NCBI GenBank assembly: GCA_019916065.1
Contig: CM034241.1
Span: forward strand, 10,205,223-10,269,222
Direction: 5' to 3'
Source of the DNA: Vitellaria paradoxa
Lineage: Eukaryota > Streptophyta > Magnoliopsida > Ericales > Sapotaceae
DNA: 64,000 nucleotides
The notes under the pieces were generated by a model. It had not been told where the DNA came from and made no database searches. It saw nothing but the letters and a program-made list of their open reading frames with translations. Position numbers and translations under genes: made by a program. Each line of letters begins with the position of its first letter. Position 1 is the stretch's first letter. Shown here piece after piece: positions 1 to 11,710 of the stretch.

Positions 1-391
1 ATTAAATTAAATTTTCAATTCTAATGTACCTAGAACTTAAATTTTAAATGCATACACTTTTATATTATGTGTCATTTATATAATAAGGAAGTTTAAAATT
101 TTAAATTTGAGATATTTTTAACAGTTAAATTTGCTAAATGACCACAATTATTTTTTTCTCTCACTCTTCGCATATTTTTTTGAATACTTTTTGTATAAAT
201 GATTTTAAATTAATATTTAAAAAAAATGTGATAATATTTATAATAAATAATAAACTTTTATACCTTAATCTCTTTTTATTTTTATATGTTATTTTTACAC
301 TTTTTAAGTAGGTTTACTTTATAAATTTTAATTTAAACTATTTACATGCCAAATTATATTTTTGTGTCTTCAGGCACGGGTTATTGCTACT
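1..391 (+). mobile_element. Helitron-like fragment, unit 1
   Basis: An AT-rich unit that recurs at 415-731 and 2505-2630 with shared text such as a run around 'ataaggaagtttaaaattttaa'. Its right end has a small hairpin (tgtcttcaggca, about 365-376), then cgggttattg and CTAC followed by T. This resembles a Helitron 3' end (short hairpin, about 10 nt, CTRR-T) with the last base changed. No 5' TC end or helicase gene can be recognised. It could also be a simple tandem AT-rich repeat. Confidence 0.35.
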
Positions 392-414
392 TATATTTAT
401 ATGCCTTTCATTTT

Positions 415-731
415 TTTACTTACAATTTTAATTTTAAGTTTCAATATTTAAATTTTAAATATATACACTTTAATACTCTTTCGATTTGCTAAAAAGTTAG
501 AATCTGAGATATTTTTAACCGTTAAATTTGCTCAATAGTCAAGATTATTTTTATTTTTATTCCCACTTTGATTGGCTTTTCTATCATTATCTTAGTATCT
601 TTTAGTTAGTGATTTTTATTGCATAGGTTATTTTTACAGTTTTTTATGTAAATTTATTTTATAAATTTAAATTTAAGCTATTTTCATATTAAATTATATA
701 CTTCTGTGCCTTTAGGCAGAGGAAATTCTAG
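415..731 (+). mobile_element. Helitron-like fragment, unit 2
   Basis: A second copy of the AT-rich unit. Its right end shows a perfect hairpin TGCC-TTTA-GGCA (707-718), 9 nt of spacer, CTAG (728-731) and then T. That is the layout of a plant Helitron 3' terminus, where insertion falls between A and T. There is no coding capacity, so it would be a non-autonomous element. The 5' end was not located. Confidence 0.42.
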
Positions 732-2049
732 TAATAAATAAAATAACAACACCTATTCATATTAGAATGGTGGTCTTATCTTATCAATAAGCATGACATT
801 AAAGCATTTAAAATAGCAAACAAAATATCAGGAAAATAAAAATAAGAAAAAACATATTCAAAGCTTGCAGAGCAGTATACATGTCATGATAAAATTAATA
901 CCAAAACTCATTCACTCATTATACGCATAATTTTTTTTTTTTACTTTTTTAGACCTTCTAGACATTCTAATAAAAAAGATAAAAACTTTTAGAATAGTAT
1001 GTATATTATCATAAACTTAAGGTTAAAAAAAAGCTATACAAAACACATCATTATCATGAACTTTTTTATTCTATCTAGATAATATTAGGACAATACATAT
1101 TAAAAATTATTAAATATTCTTACCACTGGACATGCATTTTCTTTCCCATTGCTAGAAGAATTTGTCATTTCTTTTCCTTTACACATCTTGTTTGCCTTAG
1201 TTTTTGCCTTTGAAAAATAAGTTTAAAAAATTAATGTCTTACCATTTTACCTTGGAATGAGTAAATAACAGATAAATATTACAATTATTAAAGAACTTAC
1301 CACTTGAAGTGGATTTTCCTTCTCCTTTCTACTGTAGCTAACCTTCTCTTTTCCTTTGGACATCATGTTTGCTCTTACCTTTTTATTTAAAAAAACAGGC
1401 AAAAAATTTAGAGACATGATATACTACTTCGTATTTATTATACTAAAACAGCAAGATGTCACATTAGAATAGTAGTCTGACCTCATGAATGCGCATAGCA
1501 TTAAAGTCTTATTCATCACGAATCACAACGCTAATATTTTTTTCACGTAAAAATTGAACCTATATATATAGAGGCATTTGAGAGGGGAATAAATAGACAA
1601 TTATACAATTTTCATGCCATGTTGTAATTTTCTCTTTTATGAATGAGTGTTGTACGCATGGGTTATCCTTAATATGTTAAAAATTGATAAAATAAAAGTA
1701 GTAAATGGATTATAATTTACCGTTCGATGTACTTCTGCATCCACTTATATTTTAAACAACATAAGAAAAAGTACATATTAATTGCAATGAAAATCGAGCT
1801 ATTTAAGAAAATTTAACTTACGTGACCAAAAATTGTGACGTCTTTCATAATCACAAATTGCTGTAAGTTGATTACGTTACAACCTGAAAATTCATTAAAA
1901 TTAAACATTAATTGTGAAAAAAAATACTCATTTATATTTTATCAAATAACCCTTTTAACTTATCAATCAAAGCAAGCTACTATTTGTACCATGTGTTGAA
2001 TTACCCGTATAAGAATAATAATAATACAAAACATAACTTAACAACCAAA
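732..2049. other. AT-rich spacer, no gene
   Basis: No supported gene apart from the duplicated exon-like block described separately at 1111-1400. The stretch is AT-rich, with short repeats such as the 'aaagcaagc(t/a)actatttg' pair near 1967-1985 and 2047-2064. Confidence 0.6.
1111..1400 (-). pseudogene. Two tandem copies of a lysine-rich exon-like block, product unknown
   Basis: On the minus strand two segments (about 1396-1299 and 1213-1115) translate to similar peptides. One contains ANMMSKGKEKVSYSRKEKEN, the other KANKMCKGKEMTNSSSNGKE. Both end at a GTG followed by a splice-donor-like GTAAG, and the second is preceded by a possible acceptor (ttttcaaag). This looks like a duplicated short exon, perhaps part of a captured gene fragment or the basic tail of a larger protein. 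No domain can be named and no longer reading frame is attached. A chance AT-rich repeat remains possible. Confidence 0.3.
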
Positions 2050-2500
2050 GCAAGCAACTATTTGCCGGTGCCTAAAGGCACAAAAAATAATTTTTAGTGA
2101 TAAAAACAAATTAATAATAATATTTTTTTCATTAAATAAATTTTTTTGGCTAAAAATTTTTAATCAACATAATAAAACGTATCTTTTAATTTGACATTTG
2201 TCCCAGTCACCACGAAAATTTCACTACATCATTGCTTATTATTGCCTATATTATAATGAAGGATAGTTGATATGACATTCAACAGATAATTATTTAAATA
2301 TATTTTTTTAAATAAAAAATTAGCTACTACAATGTTTTAAATATAAAAAATAGATATTTAAATTAAAATATAATTTGTATTTAAAATAAATAGTTTTTTA
2401 ATAAGTATTTAAATTAAACTTTACAAAAATTATTCATATTTTTTAATACTTTTTATATAAGAATTATAAATTAATATTTTAAAAAAATAACATACAATTT
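2050..2500 (-). mobile_element. Helitron-like 3' end in opposite orientation (body uncertain)
   Basis: A perfect 14-bp palindromic hairpin GTGCCTAAAGGCAC lies at 2068-2081. Read on the minus strand it is followed by 'cggcaaatagtt', comparable to the hairpin plus tail of the plus-strand units at 365-391 and 707-731. The element body would lie to the right. The CTRR end is degraded and the far end is not defined. Confidence 0.28.
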
Positions 2501-2504
2501 TACA

Positions 2505-2630
2505 TTCAGTGTCATTTATATAATAAGGAAGTTTAAAATTTTAAATTTAAGATATTTTCAACTGTTGAATTTACTAAATGGTTAGAATTATTTTTTTTTT
2601 TACTTTTTCCATATTTTTTTAAAAACTTTT
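2505..2630 (+). mobile_element. Helitron-like unit 3, interrupted by RE1
   Basis: Repeats the beginning of units 1 and 2 (the 'tgtcatttatataataaggaa' block and following text) and stops abruptly at 2630, where the RE1 5' LTR starts. RE1 therefore inserted into this repeat. The rest of the unit is not seen again in the window because the right flank of RE1 is lost. Confidence 0.4.
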
Positions 2631-5525
2631 TGTAAGAACCTAGAATTTTAAAAAAATATATATACTTTTATTTTATTCAAATTTTATTATTTAAGTTTTA
2701 TTTTATTTATTTTATGTGTGACATATTTAATCGGTTGTGTGTGTGTGCATATATTGTATGATGCTAATGTATATTTAAATATATATATATATATTAGTTG
2801 AATGTGTTTTCTATTTATTGGGGGACGTGCATTCTTATTGGTTGAGTCAGTGACAAGGAGTTAATGTTGTGTAAGGAGACCAAGAGAGGGGTTCTAGGAA
2901 TACGTGTGTGTGAGAGAGTGGGAGGAGGAGTTATGACAAGAAATTATTGTCATAAGAGAGGCCAAACGGTTACAGCAAGGAACTTATGGTTTAAAGGTGT
3001 ATTGATGGGTAAGTTATGGTGGTACATGTAATGAAAGGGAAAGATGAAACATTTTTACATAAACCACTCTTCTTCATCTCCCATCATTTTCTTCACATAC
3101 ATAACTTGCACCAGAGAGTTTTCTCCTTCCTGCTATTCTTCTATTTTGGTTTCAAAAGTTCCAACAAGAGGAGATTGGTACAATCATACATATTAAGAGA
3201 AATTGGTGTAAGACGAACGAAGTCCCAAGTTAAGTTCGAAAGAGGGGATCGCCGAAATCACTCTAGAAGGCCAACTTGCGTTGGTAGTAACGCAATACAC
3301 ATCGATCGTTTACGCGTGTAGTGAGGTGGATGGGATTGTGTTTATTTGATATATTTTTTTATCATGTCATGTATATATATATATGTGCAAGAGATGAAAA
3401 ACCTATTCTATGAATTGATTCTTGATTATGTGAAATTCTAGAATTTTCACACTGAAACGAGTACACTGTTTTCCCATAAAAATCATACTTAGAGATTGAT
3501 TTAACTATTGAAACTTTTATATTTAAATTAGAATGTAGATGAGTTTCCTGTAAAAATTTCATAATTTTTGGAATTTAAATGGATTTATTAAAAATAGTCA
3601 AACTAGACTGATTGGTTGAGATTTCCATGCTAGGATCAACACAATGTTTTTATATGAAATTCATGCTTAGAGGTCGAATTAATTTTTGATATTTTTATAT
3701 ATGGGAATACATATCTAAACTAATATCTAGTATAAATTTCATATATTTTTGAATTAAAATGGATTTTACAAAAATCGTGAAAGTTGACTGTTTGTTTTAA
3801 ATTGTTGTGCTAATAGGAGTTTGATTTTCGGTATAAAAATGATACCTGGAGATTAAATTTATTTCTAATAATTTTATATGTGAAGCTAGACATGTCAATT
3901 ATTCTAAAGTAATATTTTTATAATTTTTTGACTAATAATTTATTTTATAAAAATATTGAAACTTGGCTGCTTGGTTTACGTTACTGAACTAATAGTAGTT
4001 AGATATTTGGTATAAAAGGTATAAATAAAAGTGGATATAATTTTTAAAATTTTTATATGTTAAACTAGATATATGAATGATCTTTCTGTGAAAATTTCAA
4101 AATTTTTGGATTTAAAATGGATTTTATAAAAATCGTGAAAGTAAGCTATTCTGTATGGTTCTTGCAGAAATACCCATTTAGTATTCTTAAAATCTGTATT
4201 ATATGGCTTTATGAATAAATTTTAAATCTTGTTTTTATGAAACTAGACTTAATTATAAGTATTTTAGGCTTTTGAATTAGTATAAAATATTTCATTTTCT
4301 ATTTTATATGAATTATCAAAATTTATGTCTTGAATCCTTCATTGTCATGACATGCTTGATGTAAAATTTTATTTACCAAGCTAGCTGCATATATGTTCCT
4401 GAATATGGTTGCATGATATTTATTTGATAAATCTTGTATGAGAATATTTTTATGGAAGGGCAACATAAAACTTAGGCCCGAAACACATTCACACTTCATA
4501 AAACTTATAAAGGGAAGAACACAAAAAAAAATTCAAATTAGGGAGAACTTTTGTGTATGTTGTGCTGTTAATTAAAGGAATTGCTTGAGATTTGATTTTT
4601 GGATTATTGGGGTCATTAAGGGTACTAGAAAGAGTGGGTTCTAGAGCCCAAGGGTTAGAAGCCCCAAAACCTGTGCAGGGTGGTTAGCATAATCAGTAGG
4701 CTAGAAACTTACAAAATGCATATACAGCTTATTTTAGCATATATTTAGTATCGAGACTACGAGACCGGTTTGCCTACTAAGGCAAATGAGTACATTTGGG
4801 ATTGCGGGACCAATTATACCCCAGGACTGAGGTTTAGGGATGTGATGAGTACATCTAAGACTGCAGGACTAGTTGTATCCCACGGCTTAGGCCTGGGGAT
4901 TTATTTTAGGTTTAGTTCTGAGGCCGCAGAATAAATTTGCAGAGTACCTGACCCATAGTATGATATTAATGTGTAGTGATGTGAATGATCTGAAATGATT
5001 TATTTCTAGCATGTGACTGCGAGATCATAGCTGAGTAACTTTATTATTTGAATGAAATGATTAAATATGAATATTTTGAAAATTTTAAGATTTTAAATTT
5101 TATTCTTATTGATTAGTGTTAATAGCTTTGCATGATTAAAAAATTATATTTTATAAACACTTTCTAAGCACACGTGGAATTTAGTGCTCACCACCTACTA
5201 CAGTTGGTAATGCAGGGGTTGATGCTCGTGATGGACTAGTGGGTTAGCTAGCCGTCTTGGATTGTTATAGTTGGATGATTTGTTTTATTTTGTATTTCAA
5301 TAGTTAAATTTTAGTGTAATGGAGTATTGATTTGGGCCCATATTTGTGGCATGGTTTTGTAGCCCATTTTTAGGACATTTTAAAGGTATTTTGAATATTT
5401 AAGAAATTGAATAAATACTTACTTTAATTAGCTTCCGCTCTAATATGGTACATTTTTCATGGTTTGATATTTATTTTTTTGGGTTTCGTTCCCACGTCCC
5501 CGGTCGTGGATTTTGGCATGTGACA
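2631..5525 (+). repeat. RE1 5' LTR (2895 bp)
   Basis: Begins TGTAAGAACC and ends ..GGCATGTGACA, directly before the primer-binding site. The same start recurs at 32456 after a purine tract. A TA-rich stretch (2773-2795) could serve as a TATA region. The LTR holds a 101-codon open frame (3016-3321) also partly open in the 3' copy; its low-complexity product and position in the leader make it unlikely to be a gene. No internal insertion was recognised. Confidence 0.92.
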
Positions 5526-5528
5526 GCT

Positions 5529-5541
5529 TGGTATCAGAGCC
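5529..5541 (+). other. RE1 primer-binding site (initiator Met tRNA type)
   Basis: TGGTATCAGAGCC lies 3 nt after the LTR end. This is the usual minus-strand primer site of plant chromoviruses, complementary to the 3' end of initiator methionine tRNA. Confidence 0.93.
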
Positions 5542-5689
5542 TAGGTTTAGGAATACCTAGGGACTGTGGGAATTTTTTTTTTCTTTTTTATAGTTTTGGG
5601 GTCATGCTATGAAATGTGTTATGTTGATTTAATTTTTGGGGCCTTAAAATTTCAAACTCTAAATTTTGTTTTTCCTTGTTTCTAACTCG

Positions 5690-7145
5690 ATGGCACCGAG
5701 AGTTGTGCCAGTGGCTAGGGACAGAGGACGTGGGCGACCTAATGGTCGAGGGGTTCAAGCTAGTCGTGGCCATGGGAGTTTAGGCTGGTTTAGGCTATGG
5801 TACCCCAATTGAGGGGGTACATCTAGAATTGACTCGTGAACAGGGGTCTAATGCAGGTACAGGGTCTGAGGTTCTTCTAGGTGTGGCTCCAGTGCCACAG
5901 CAAGAGGAAGTACAGTTCAGATAGCCTTCAGTTCGAACACTAGGAGCATTTGATCCTGTCACTTTTGTGTAGCAGATAGCGGCGGCTATGGCAGTATTAG
6001 CAGGAGGTGGAGCACGAATAGGACCTCCACCAGCTTCTAGTCAGCCAGTGGGTTCCTTGGAGCACTTTAGGAGGATGAAGCCTCCTAGTTATGATGGAGT
6101 GCCAGACTCTAATGTTGCAGAGGATTTGCTTAGCCAATGCGAGAAAATTCTCAAGGTTCTTCAGATCACAGATATTTAGACGAGCATTTCCCTCGTCACT
6201 TTTCAATTCACTGGTGATGCTGCTATGTGGTGGAGCTCTGTAGAGGGTTCACAAGATATGGCAGCTTTGACTTGGGAGAGATTCAAGGAGTTATTTCATG
6301 AGCACTTTCTCCCTATCGCTCTCAGGGATGCCAAGAGGGACGAGTTTATAACCTTGACTCAGGAAAACATGACAATGTTGGAGTATGAGCGTCAGTTTGC
6401 TTCTCTTTCTACTTATGCTCTAGAACTGGTATCCACAGAGAGATACAGGTGCAAACGGTTTGAGAGGGGTCTACGAGTAAGCATCAGGAGCAAAGTTGTC
6501 CCACTAGGGTTGGATGATTACAAGATCTTGACTGATCAGGCTATGACCATTGAGAAGGACTTGAATGATGTCAGGATGATGAATGAAAACAAACCGAGTA
6601 AGAGTATTGCTCCTCAGTCAAATAGCGAGCACAAGAAAAGGAACAGGGAAGGACCCAGTGATTCCCAGCCACAACGTTTCCAGCAGAGGAGCGTGGCTCC
6701 TACTTAGATAGGTAGCAGGGTACAATCTCAAGGGCTGATTGTGTGCCATATTTGTAATCAACCAGGGTATAAAAAGTATCATTGCCCATTGGGGAGTGCA
6801 CCGGTCAGAAATGAGCATCATTTTGAGTTATGATTTGAGCAGAGGTCAGGACTGCTAACGTGTGACTCTTGTGGGTAACAAGGCCATATCTCTAGAAACT
6901 ATCCTTAGGGTAAAAGTGCAACAAGATTCCAACAACTGGCACAGTTAGTTCAGAGTAACAGGCCAACAGCATCATGGTCTTTCCAAAATTAGTTCCGGCA
7001 GGAACAACATGGTACTACCCAAAGTTTGCAGAGGACAGCTCAGGGTGGTCCACAGTAGGGGCAGAGGGGCCAAAGGCCACCAATAGCTCCTACTCAAGGG
7101 AGGGTATTTTTCATAGCACTGACTGATGGACCTGTTGAGCCTATT
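5690..7145 (+). pseudogene. gag: RE1 gag (capsid/nucleocapsid), disrupted
   Basis: The likely start is ATG 5690 (MAPRVVPVARDRGRGRPNGR), a basic N-terminus usual for this group. A 10-bp duplication (gtttaggctg/gtttaggcta, about 5778-5798) shifts the frame, and the rest reads in the frame of 5988. The capsid region follows (AAMWWSSVEG at about 6218; FKELFHEHFLP). A CCHC-like knuckle at about 6738-6782 has its His position replaced by Tyr. A second, also damaged, follows near 6860-6910. In-frame stops occur at about 5912, 5970, 6177 and 6704; two of these are readily explained as CAG to TAG. The product would have formed virus-like particles and bound the element RNA. It cannot now be made intact. 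Confidence 0.85.
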
Positions 7146-7547
7146 ATGGCTGGAGGTACATTTATAGTTTTCTCCTCACATGTTACTGTCTTGGTAGATA
7201 CAGGAGCTTTGCATTCATTCATATTTGAGAATTGTGTGTCTGCACTTAAATTATTTGTCAAATACTTGTCACCACCTTTGCATGTTGAAACCCCAATCAG
7301 GGGATACTATCAGTTGGATAGAGTTTGTCAGGGTTGTGTGATAGCAACAAGGATAGAAACCTCAGCAAACTATTATCAGTTCTCACATGATTTTATTTTG
7401 CTAAAAATGGATAGTTTTGATGTGATACTTGGGATGGATTGGTTGATTGCATACCAAGCATTCATTGATTGTTCTAAGAGACGTGTGACCTTGCACAATC
7501 CTGAGGAGGGAGTGATAAAGTTTATAGGAGACTGCTATAGTCTTTAG
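7146..7547 (+). pseudogene. RE1 aspartic protease domain
   Basis: The open frame has the retroelement protease core VLVDTGALHSFI (about residues 15-27; catalytic Asp-Thr-Gly) and the later DVILGMDWL block (about residues 95-104). It belongs to the gag-pol polyprotein, cleaving it during particle maturation. The domain itself looks whole, but stops lie on both sides, so it is not expressed as part of a complete polyprotein. Confidence 0.85.
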
Positions 7548-7631
7548 ACTTTGCCTTCTCTAGATGGGCAAGGACGAGTGGAACTTTGTAGTTTGTTTAC
7601 CTGTTTAACAGTGGAAGATGGGGAGTAGCGT

Positions 7632-8576
7632 GTGGTTGAGATGCCACGGGTAGTTTGTGAGTTTCTAGGGGCATTCCCAGAAGACTTGTTTGGGTTACCA
7701 CCAGAAAGAAAAGTGGAGTTTACAATTGATTTGGTTCCAAGGACTGAGCTAATATCTATTGCGCTTTATTGGTTAGCACCTGCAGAACTAGCCGAGTTGA
7801 AGATTCGGATTAAGGATTTGACCTCAAAAGGATTTATCCGACCTAGCACATCTCCGTGGGGTGCACCAGCACTATTTGCAGCAAAGAAAGATGGTACTCT
7901 TAGGATGTGCATTGACTATAGAAGACTGAACAAAGTAATCATCAAGAATCGGTATCCTTTGCTGAAGATTGATGACCTATTTGATCAGCTGAAGGGGTCG
8001 ATGCTCTTTTCGAAGATCGATTTAAGGTCAGGTTATCACCAGTTAAGGGTGCGAGCAGAGGATATCCCCAAGACAGCATTTAGGACTCGATACGGCCATT
8101 ACGAGTTCCTCATTATGCCATTTGGGTTGACAAATGCACCAGTAATGTTCATGGATCTAATGAATCGGATATTTAGTAAACATTTGGATCAGTTTGTGGT
8201 TGTCTTCATTGATGGCATATTAGTCTACTCACAATCAGAGGAAGAGCATGAGAGGCATTTATGGATTGTGCTTCAGACCTTGAAGGATAACTAGCTATAT
8301 GCTAAGCTCAATAAGTGTGAATTCTGGCTTCGAGAGGTGAAATTTCTCGGACATATGGTATCTGTTGAGGGTATTGCAGTAGACTCTTCAAAGATTAATG
8401 CAGTTATAGACTGGCTAAGGCCAACAACTATGTTTGAAATTTGTAGCTTCCTGGTGTTGGCAGGATATTATCGGAGGTTTGTGTTAGATTTTTCACGACT
8501 AGCTGGGCCGATGACGAGATTAACTCAGAAGGGGGTCAAATTTGTATGGGATGAAGCTTGCAAGCATTCATTATAA
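7632..8576 (+). pseudogene. pol: RE1 reverse transcriptase, active site altered
   Basis: Contains the usual blocks in order: [63 protein letters not shown], then [11 protein letters not shown] at about 8200-8228. Active RTs of this group have two aspartates at this point (IDD); here the second is Gly (GGC at 8214-8216), which should abolish polymerase activity. A stop at 8292 (tag) splits the frame before the thumb/connection block ([24 protein letters not shown]; 8337-8576), and another stop (taa, 8574) ends it. Confidence 0.9.
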
Positions 8577-8846
8577 GAATTGAAGAAAAGATTGACTTCT
8601 GCTCTAGTGCTTGTAATTCCAGAAAAGGGTTTGGGGTATTCAATTTATTGTGATGCTTCCAAAGAAGGTTTAGGCTGTGTCTTAATGCAAGAAGTAAAGT
8701 AGTAGCTTACGGGTCTCGGCAGCTAAAGACTCATGAGAAGAATTACTCGGTGCATGATCTTAAGTTGGCAGCAGTTATCTTTGCACTCAAGAGCTAGAGG
8801 CACTATCTCTATGGGTAGAAATATGAGGCAGAGGAGATGGGTCGAG
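8577..8846 (+). pseudogene. RE1 RNase H, 5' part with internal deletion
   Basis: Translation gives [16 protein letters not shown], a frameshift near 8690-8702, then [20 protein letters not shown] and FALKS. This is the RNase H core with its first catalytic Asp. Compared with RE2 (25083-25172), about 19-20 codons are missing just before 8826, including the later catalytic Asp region. The RE2 insertion point follows at 8846/8847. Stops include tag replacing Trp or Glu codons near 8795 and 8817. Confidence 0.85.
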
Positions 8847-9640
8847 TGTAATAACCTGAATTTTTTTTCTCTTAATTAATTTGCTTAAGTGTGGTGGTGA
8901 TATTTATTATAGTAAAAATCTAGGAAATTGAGCATTTAAAAATTTTTGGAACGATAAAATTAGTTAGAAAGATTTTTGGAATTAATTTCACCCTATGTGA
9001 GAGAGTTTAATGTAGAATTTCTAAACTTTTATCCAAACAATTCCTAGCCCAATTACCTAATTGGTTCAACCCAAGCCCATTAACCCATGGGTCAACCCTT
9101 TTCTTTAACTCACCTTAACTCATTTCAACTCACTTTATCACTCATTGAGTTGACTTATGAATAGTAACTCTAAATCATTTCCCGAAAAACTTCATTTTCT
9201 ATCCATCCTTTCTTCCATACATCTCTCACATCTCTCAAATTATTTAGTTTATTAGTCAAAAAGAAGACCCTACATTGATGACTTTAAAGCTTTCTTTCAA
9301 ATAATTTAGCAAGCATGATTTAGCATTATGTTTAATTAGTGAAAAAGCTAGCATGATTCTCGGATCATACCACCTCCATACACCTCCCCCAATACCTCTT
9401 TTAAATTATTTGGTTTATTAGTCAATAAAGTAAAGCATGATTTCTGGATCATGCCACCCATCTTCATCCATCCTCCAATACCTATCTTAAATTATATGAT
9501 TAGAAATTCAAAAAGGCAAAGCTAGATTATTTGGATTATACTACCTAATGCATAATCCTACTTTAGTGGCTTTCAAGTCTAGGAAGTGGAGGTTGTTTTT
9601 CTCTACCTACACTTTCTCTACACTCCCATGACTTCCTAAA

Positions 9641-10559
9641 TGTTAGTGTTTGTATAGGATCATTGATTGGCAATTTCTGAGCAAACACTTTGATTGTAAT
9701 TCTTTTCTGAAAATGTCACTTTGTTGTTGAAGATGCTCACAAACATTTGCCAAAGAGTGTTTGTGAATCTTTGTTTATGTCTGGAAGAAGAAGAAATGTT
9801 GAAGGGTTGGTGGCTGATGCAATGCCCTGTTTAGACTCTCTGCTTTTTCAATTAAAAATGTTTTCCAAAAGTTTTGATAGTGGGTGAACAGTTGCCTTCG
9901 CGAGCATGAGCTGGGAAGCTCTTGCCCAAGAGCTGCCCCAGTCAGCTGCGCAGAAAAGTTTTAAAGGAACTTAAAAAGACTTTTTTACCCCTTCTTCTGA
10001 TATAAAAAGCAAACAAACTTTTTCAGACCTAAGCTTTTGTACCTGCAGCTGCTCACTCTTACTCCTTTGGGGCAAAAAGCTGAGAGATGACCTAGGGCTT
10101 GGATTTCATCTTACGTATGGTGGTTCTTTCCATCTTTGGCAACAAACTCAACTGTCTCCAGCTCAGATCTGTGGATGTATCAGATGGGGGAGCTGACTTT
10201 TCATGGATTGAAGGTTGATGTCTTCACAGTTTTGAGGTGAGTTGTGGGTAGGCTAGCAAGCAAGGTTAGGAAAGTTCATATACAAGTAGATCAAAGTTTT
10301 TTGGTTGGGTAAACTTGTAGAACTGTTCTTGAATACCTTGTAACCTCATTTTTATATAGTGAAGAATTTTTAGACTGATCCACTTACGGATCCGGGGTTG
10401 TTTCTCCTTTGGTTTCAAAGGAGTTTTTTTTCCTTGTGAACAAATCCTTGTGTTCTTGTGTTGAATGTTTGTTATGAGTTGAATTTCTGCCATGGATGTC
10501 TCTTAGTTTCAGTTGTTTACTAACTGGGTTGGATACTTGTTGGTTATCTGGGACTTTCA
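9641..10559 (+). mobile_element. Solo LTR, probably Ty1/copia, inserted in the RE2 LTR
   Basis: A 919-bp block starting TGTTAGTG and ending GGGACTTTCA, flanked by identical 5-bp copies ctaaa (9636-9640 and 10560-10564). It is absent from the two other copies of this LTR segment (near 12390 and 27657). It has a clear TATA box, TATAAAAAG, at 10001-10009. About 70 bp upstream is an inverted repeat AGCTCTTG-CC-CAAGAGCT (9917-9934). It was left behind when the two LTRs of a complete element recombined. The family call rests on length and general LTR layout only. Confidence 0.85.
10001..10009 (+). promoter_or_regulatory. TATA box of the copia-type solo LTR
   Basis: TATAAAAAG in a plain context, 360 bp into the LTR. 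It is likely to have set the start of the R region, and lies about 70 bp downstream of the 8-bp inverted repeat at 9917-9934. Confidence 0.65.
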
Positions 10560-11710
10560 CTAAAAATTGCAGTGCCTTCAAAGAGAAAAAAAAATAAGTA
10601 AGAAAAAAAAATCTTTATTTAGTGCGGTTAGAGATTAGGTGTTTCTTGGAGGAAGAAGAAAGGCTTAGAATTTTCTAATTAGGTGGTGTTCAAAGTTCAA
10701 TTCCTTTTTCCTTCACAGGCTTGGTCACCAATATCTTCATTGAGGTAAGATGACGATCCTCCTAAAATATATTTGATGCCTTCAATTTTGAAGCTAAATC
10801 ATTTTCTGGGTTTAAAATATGAAATTTGATTGTGATAAAAAAATAATACCCGTATATTGGGGGTAGCGAAATCGAAACTTTGACTGATGTAGCCCAGCAT
10901 GCTGACAGCTCTCTGTTTGTAAATTCTGATGTGTTCTTGACCCCTAAAATGGTGGAATTAGGCTTCAGCCGAAACATAAAAGTTGTAGCCCTTTAAGTTT
11001 GCTTTCCAACCAAAAAAGATTTGCATCAATCCAATTTGTGAGTCAAAAGTTATGCTCAAAATACTGAGCACGTGTAAAATTGTATCTTCTAAACAAACTG
11101 AATTCAAGTCTGTTATTGCACATTTAGACCATAGAATTTTTGAAAGTGTAAAACATGAAAGTTGTAGGTTTTAAAGTCTAGTTTCTACAAATATAAAGTT
11201 TATAGATATTGGAGTTCCGCTCTATTTTATATGAATTTTCTTTTAAGCTGCTTTCTCTGCTTAGCCTTTAATTGATGCTTGTTTAGAGTTTTTTTAGAAT
11301 ATTATGTTTAAATATTTATTTAAATTTCCAATTTCCTTCTGTTAATTATTATCATGTTAATAAATTCTATTGATGTGTAATTTTATTCACAAGACCTGAT
11401 ATAGTAAAACACTTATACTATTTGATAGAATACTGAAATGGATTGTTAAGTTGATGCTAGTTAGTTAATTTTCAATTGATATTAAATTATTTTAAACTAA
11501 ATATTATGTATCATTTATTTATGATAACTGACTTAGACAATCAATTTCATCATAGATAGTTGGATGACTTATTCAAACTAAAATGGTCAAAGTAGAACCA
11601 AGTATTTGATAAAAATGCCCAAATGAAACAATGGACTTATTCTTTCCTCATTTGGTCTTCTTTAAATAAATTTGATTTATTTTAATTGATTCTTTTAGGC
11701 ATTGTTTTCA

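Larger units (their letters stand above)
8847..11708 (+). repeat. RE2 5' LTR, first segment
   Basis: Corresponds to 26870-28802 of the 3' LTR once the 919-bp copia solo LTR and one copy of its duplication are set aside (about 1.94 kb each). It ends at 'ggcattgtttt', where the 3' LTR continues into 'gtctacctagc'; here the text jumps back to an earlier LTR position. Confidence 0.88.

Noticed and set aside
3016..3321. 101-codon frame in the RE1 5' LTR, partly open also at 32839-33051
   Set aside because: It lies in the LTR leader, has low-complexity hydrophobic/His-rich content, differs in length between copies and shows no domain.
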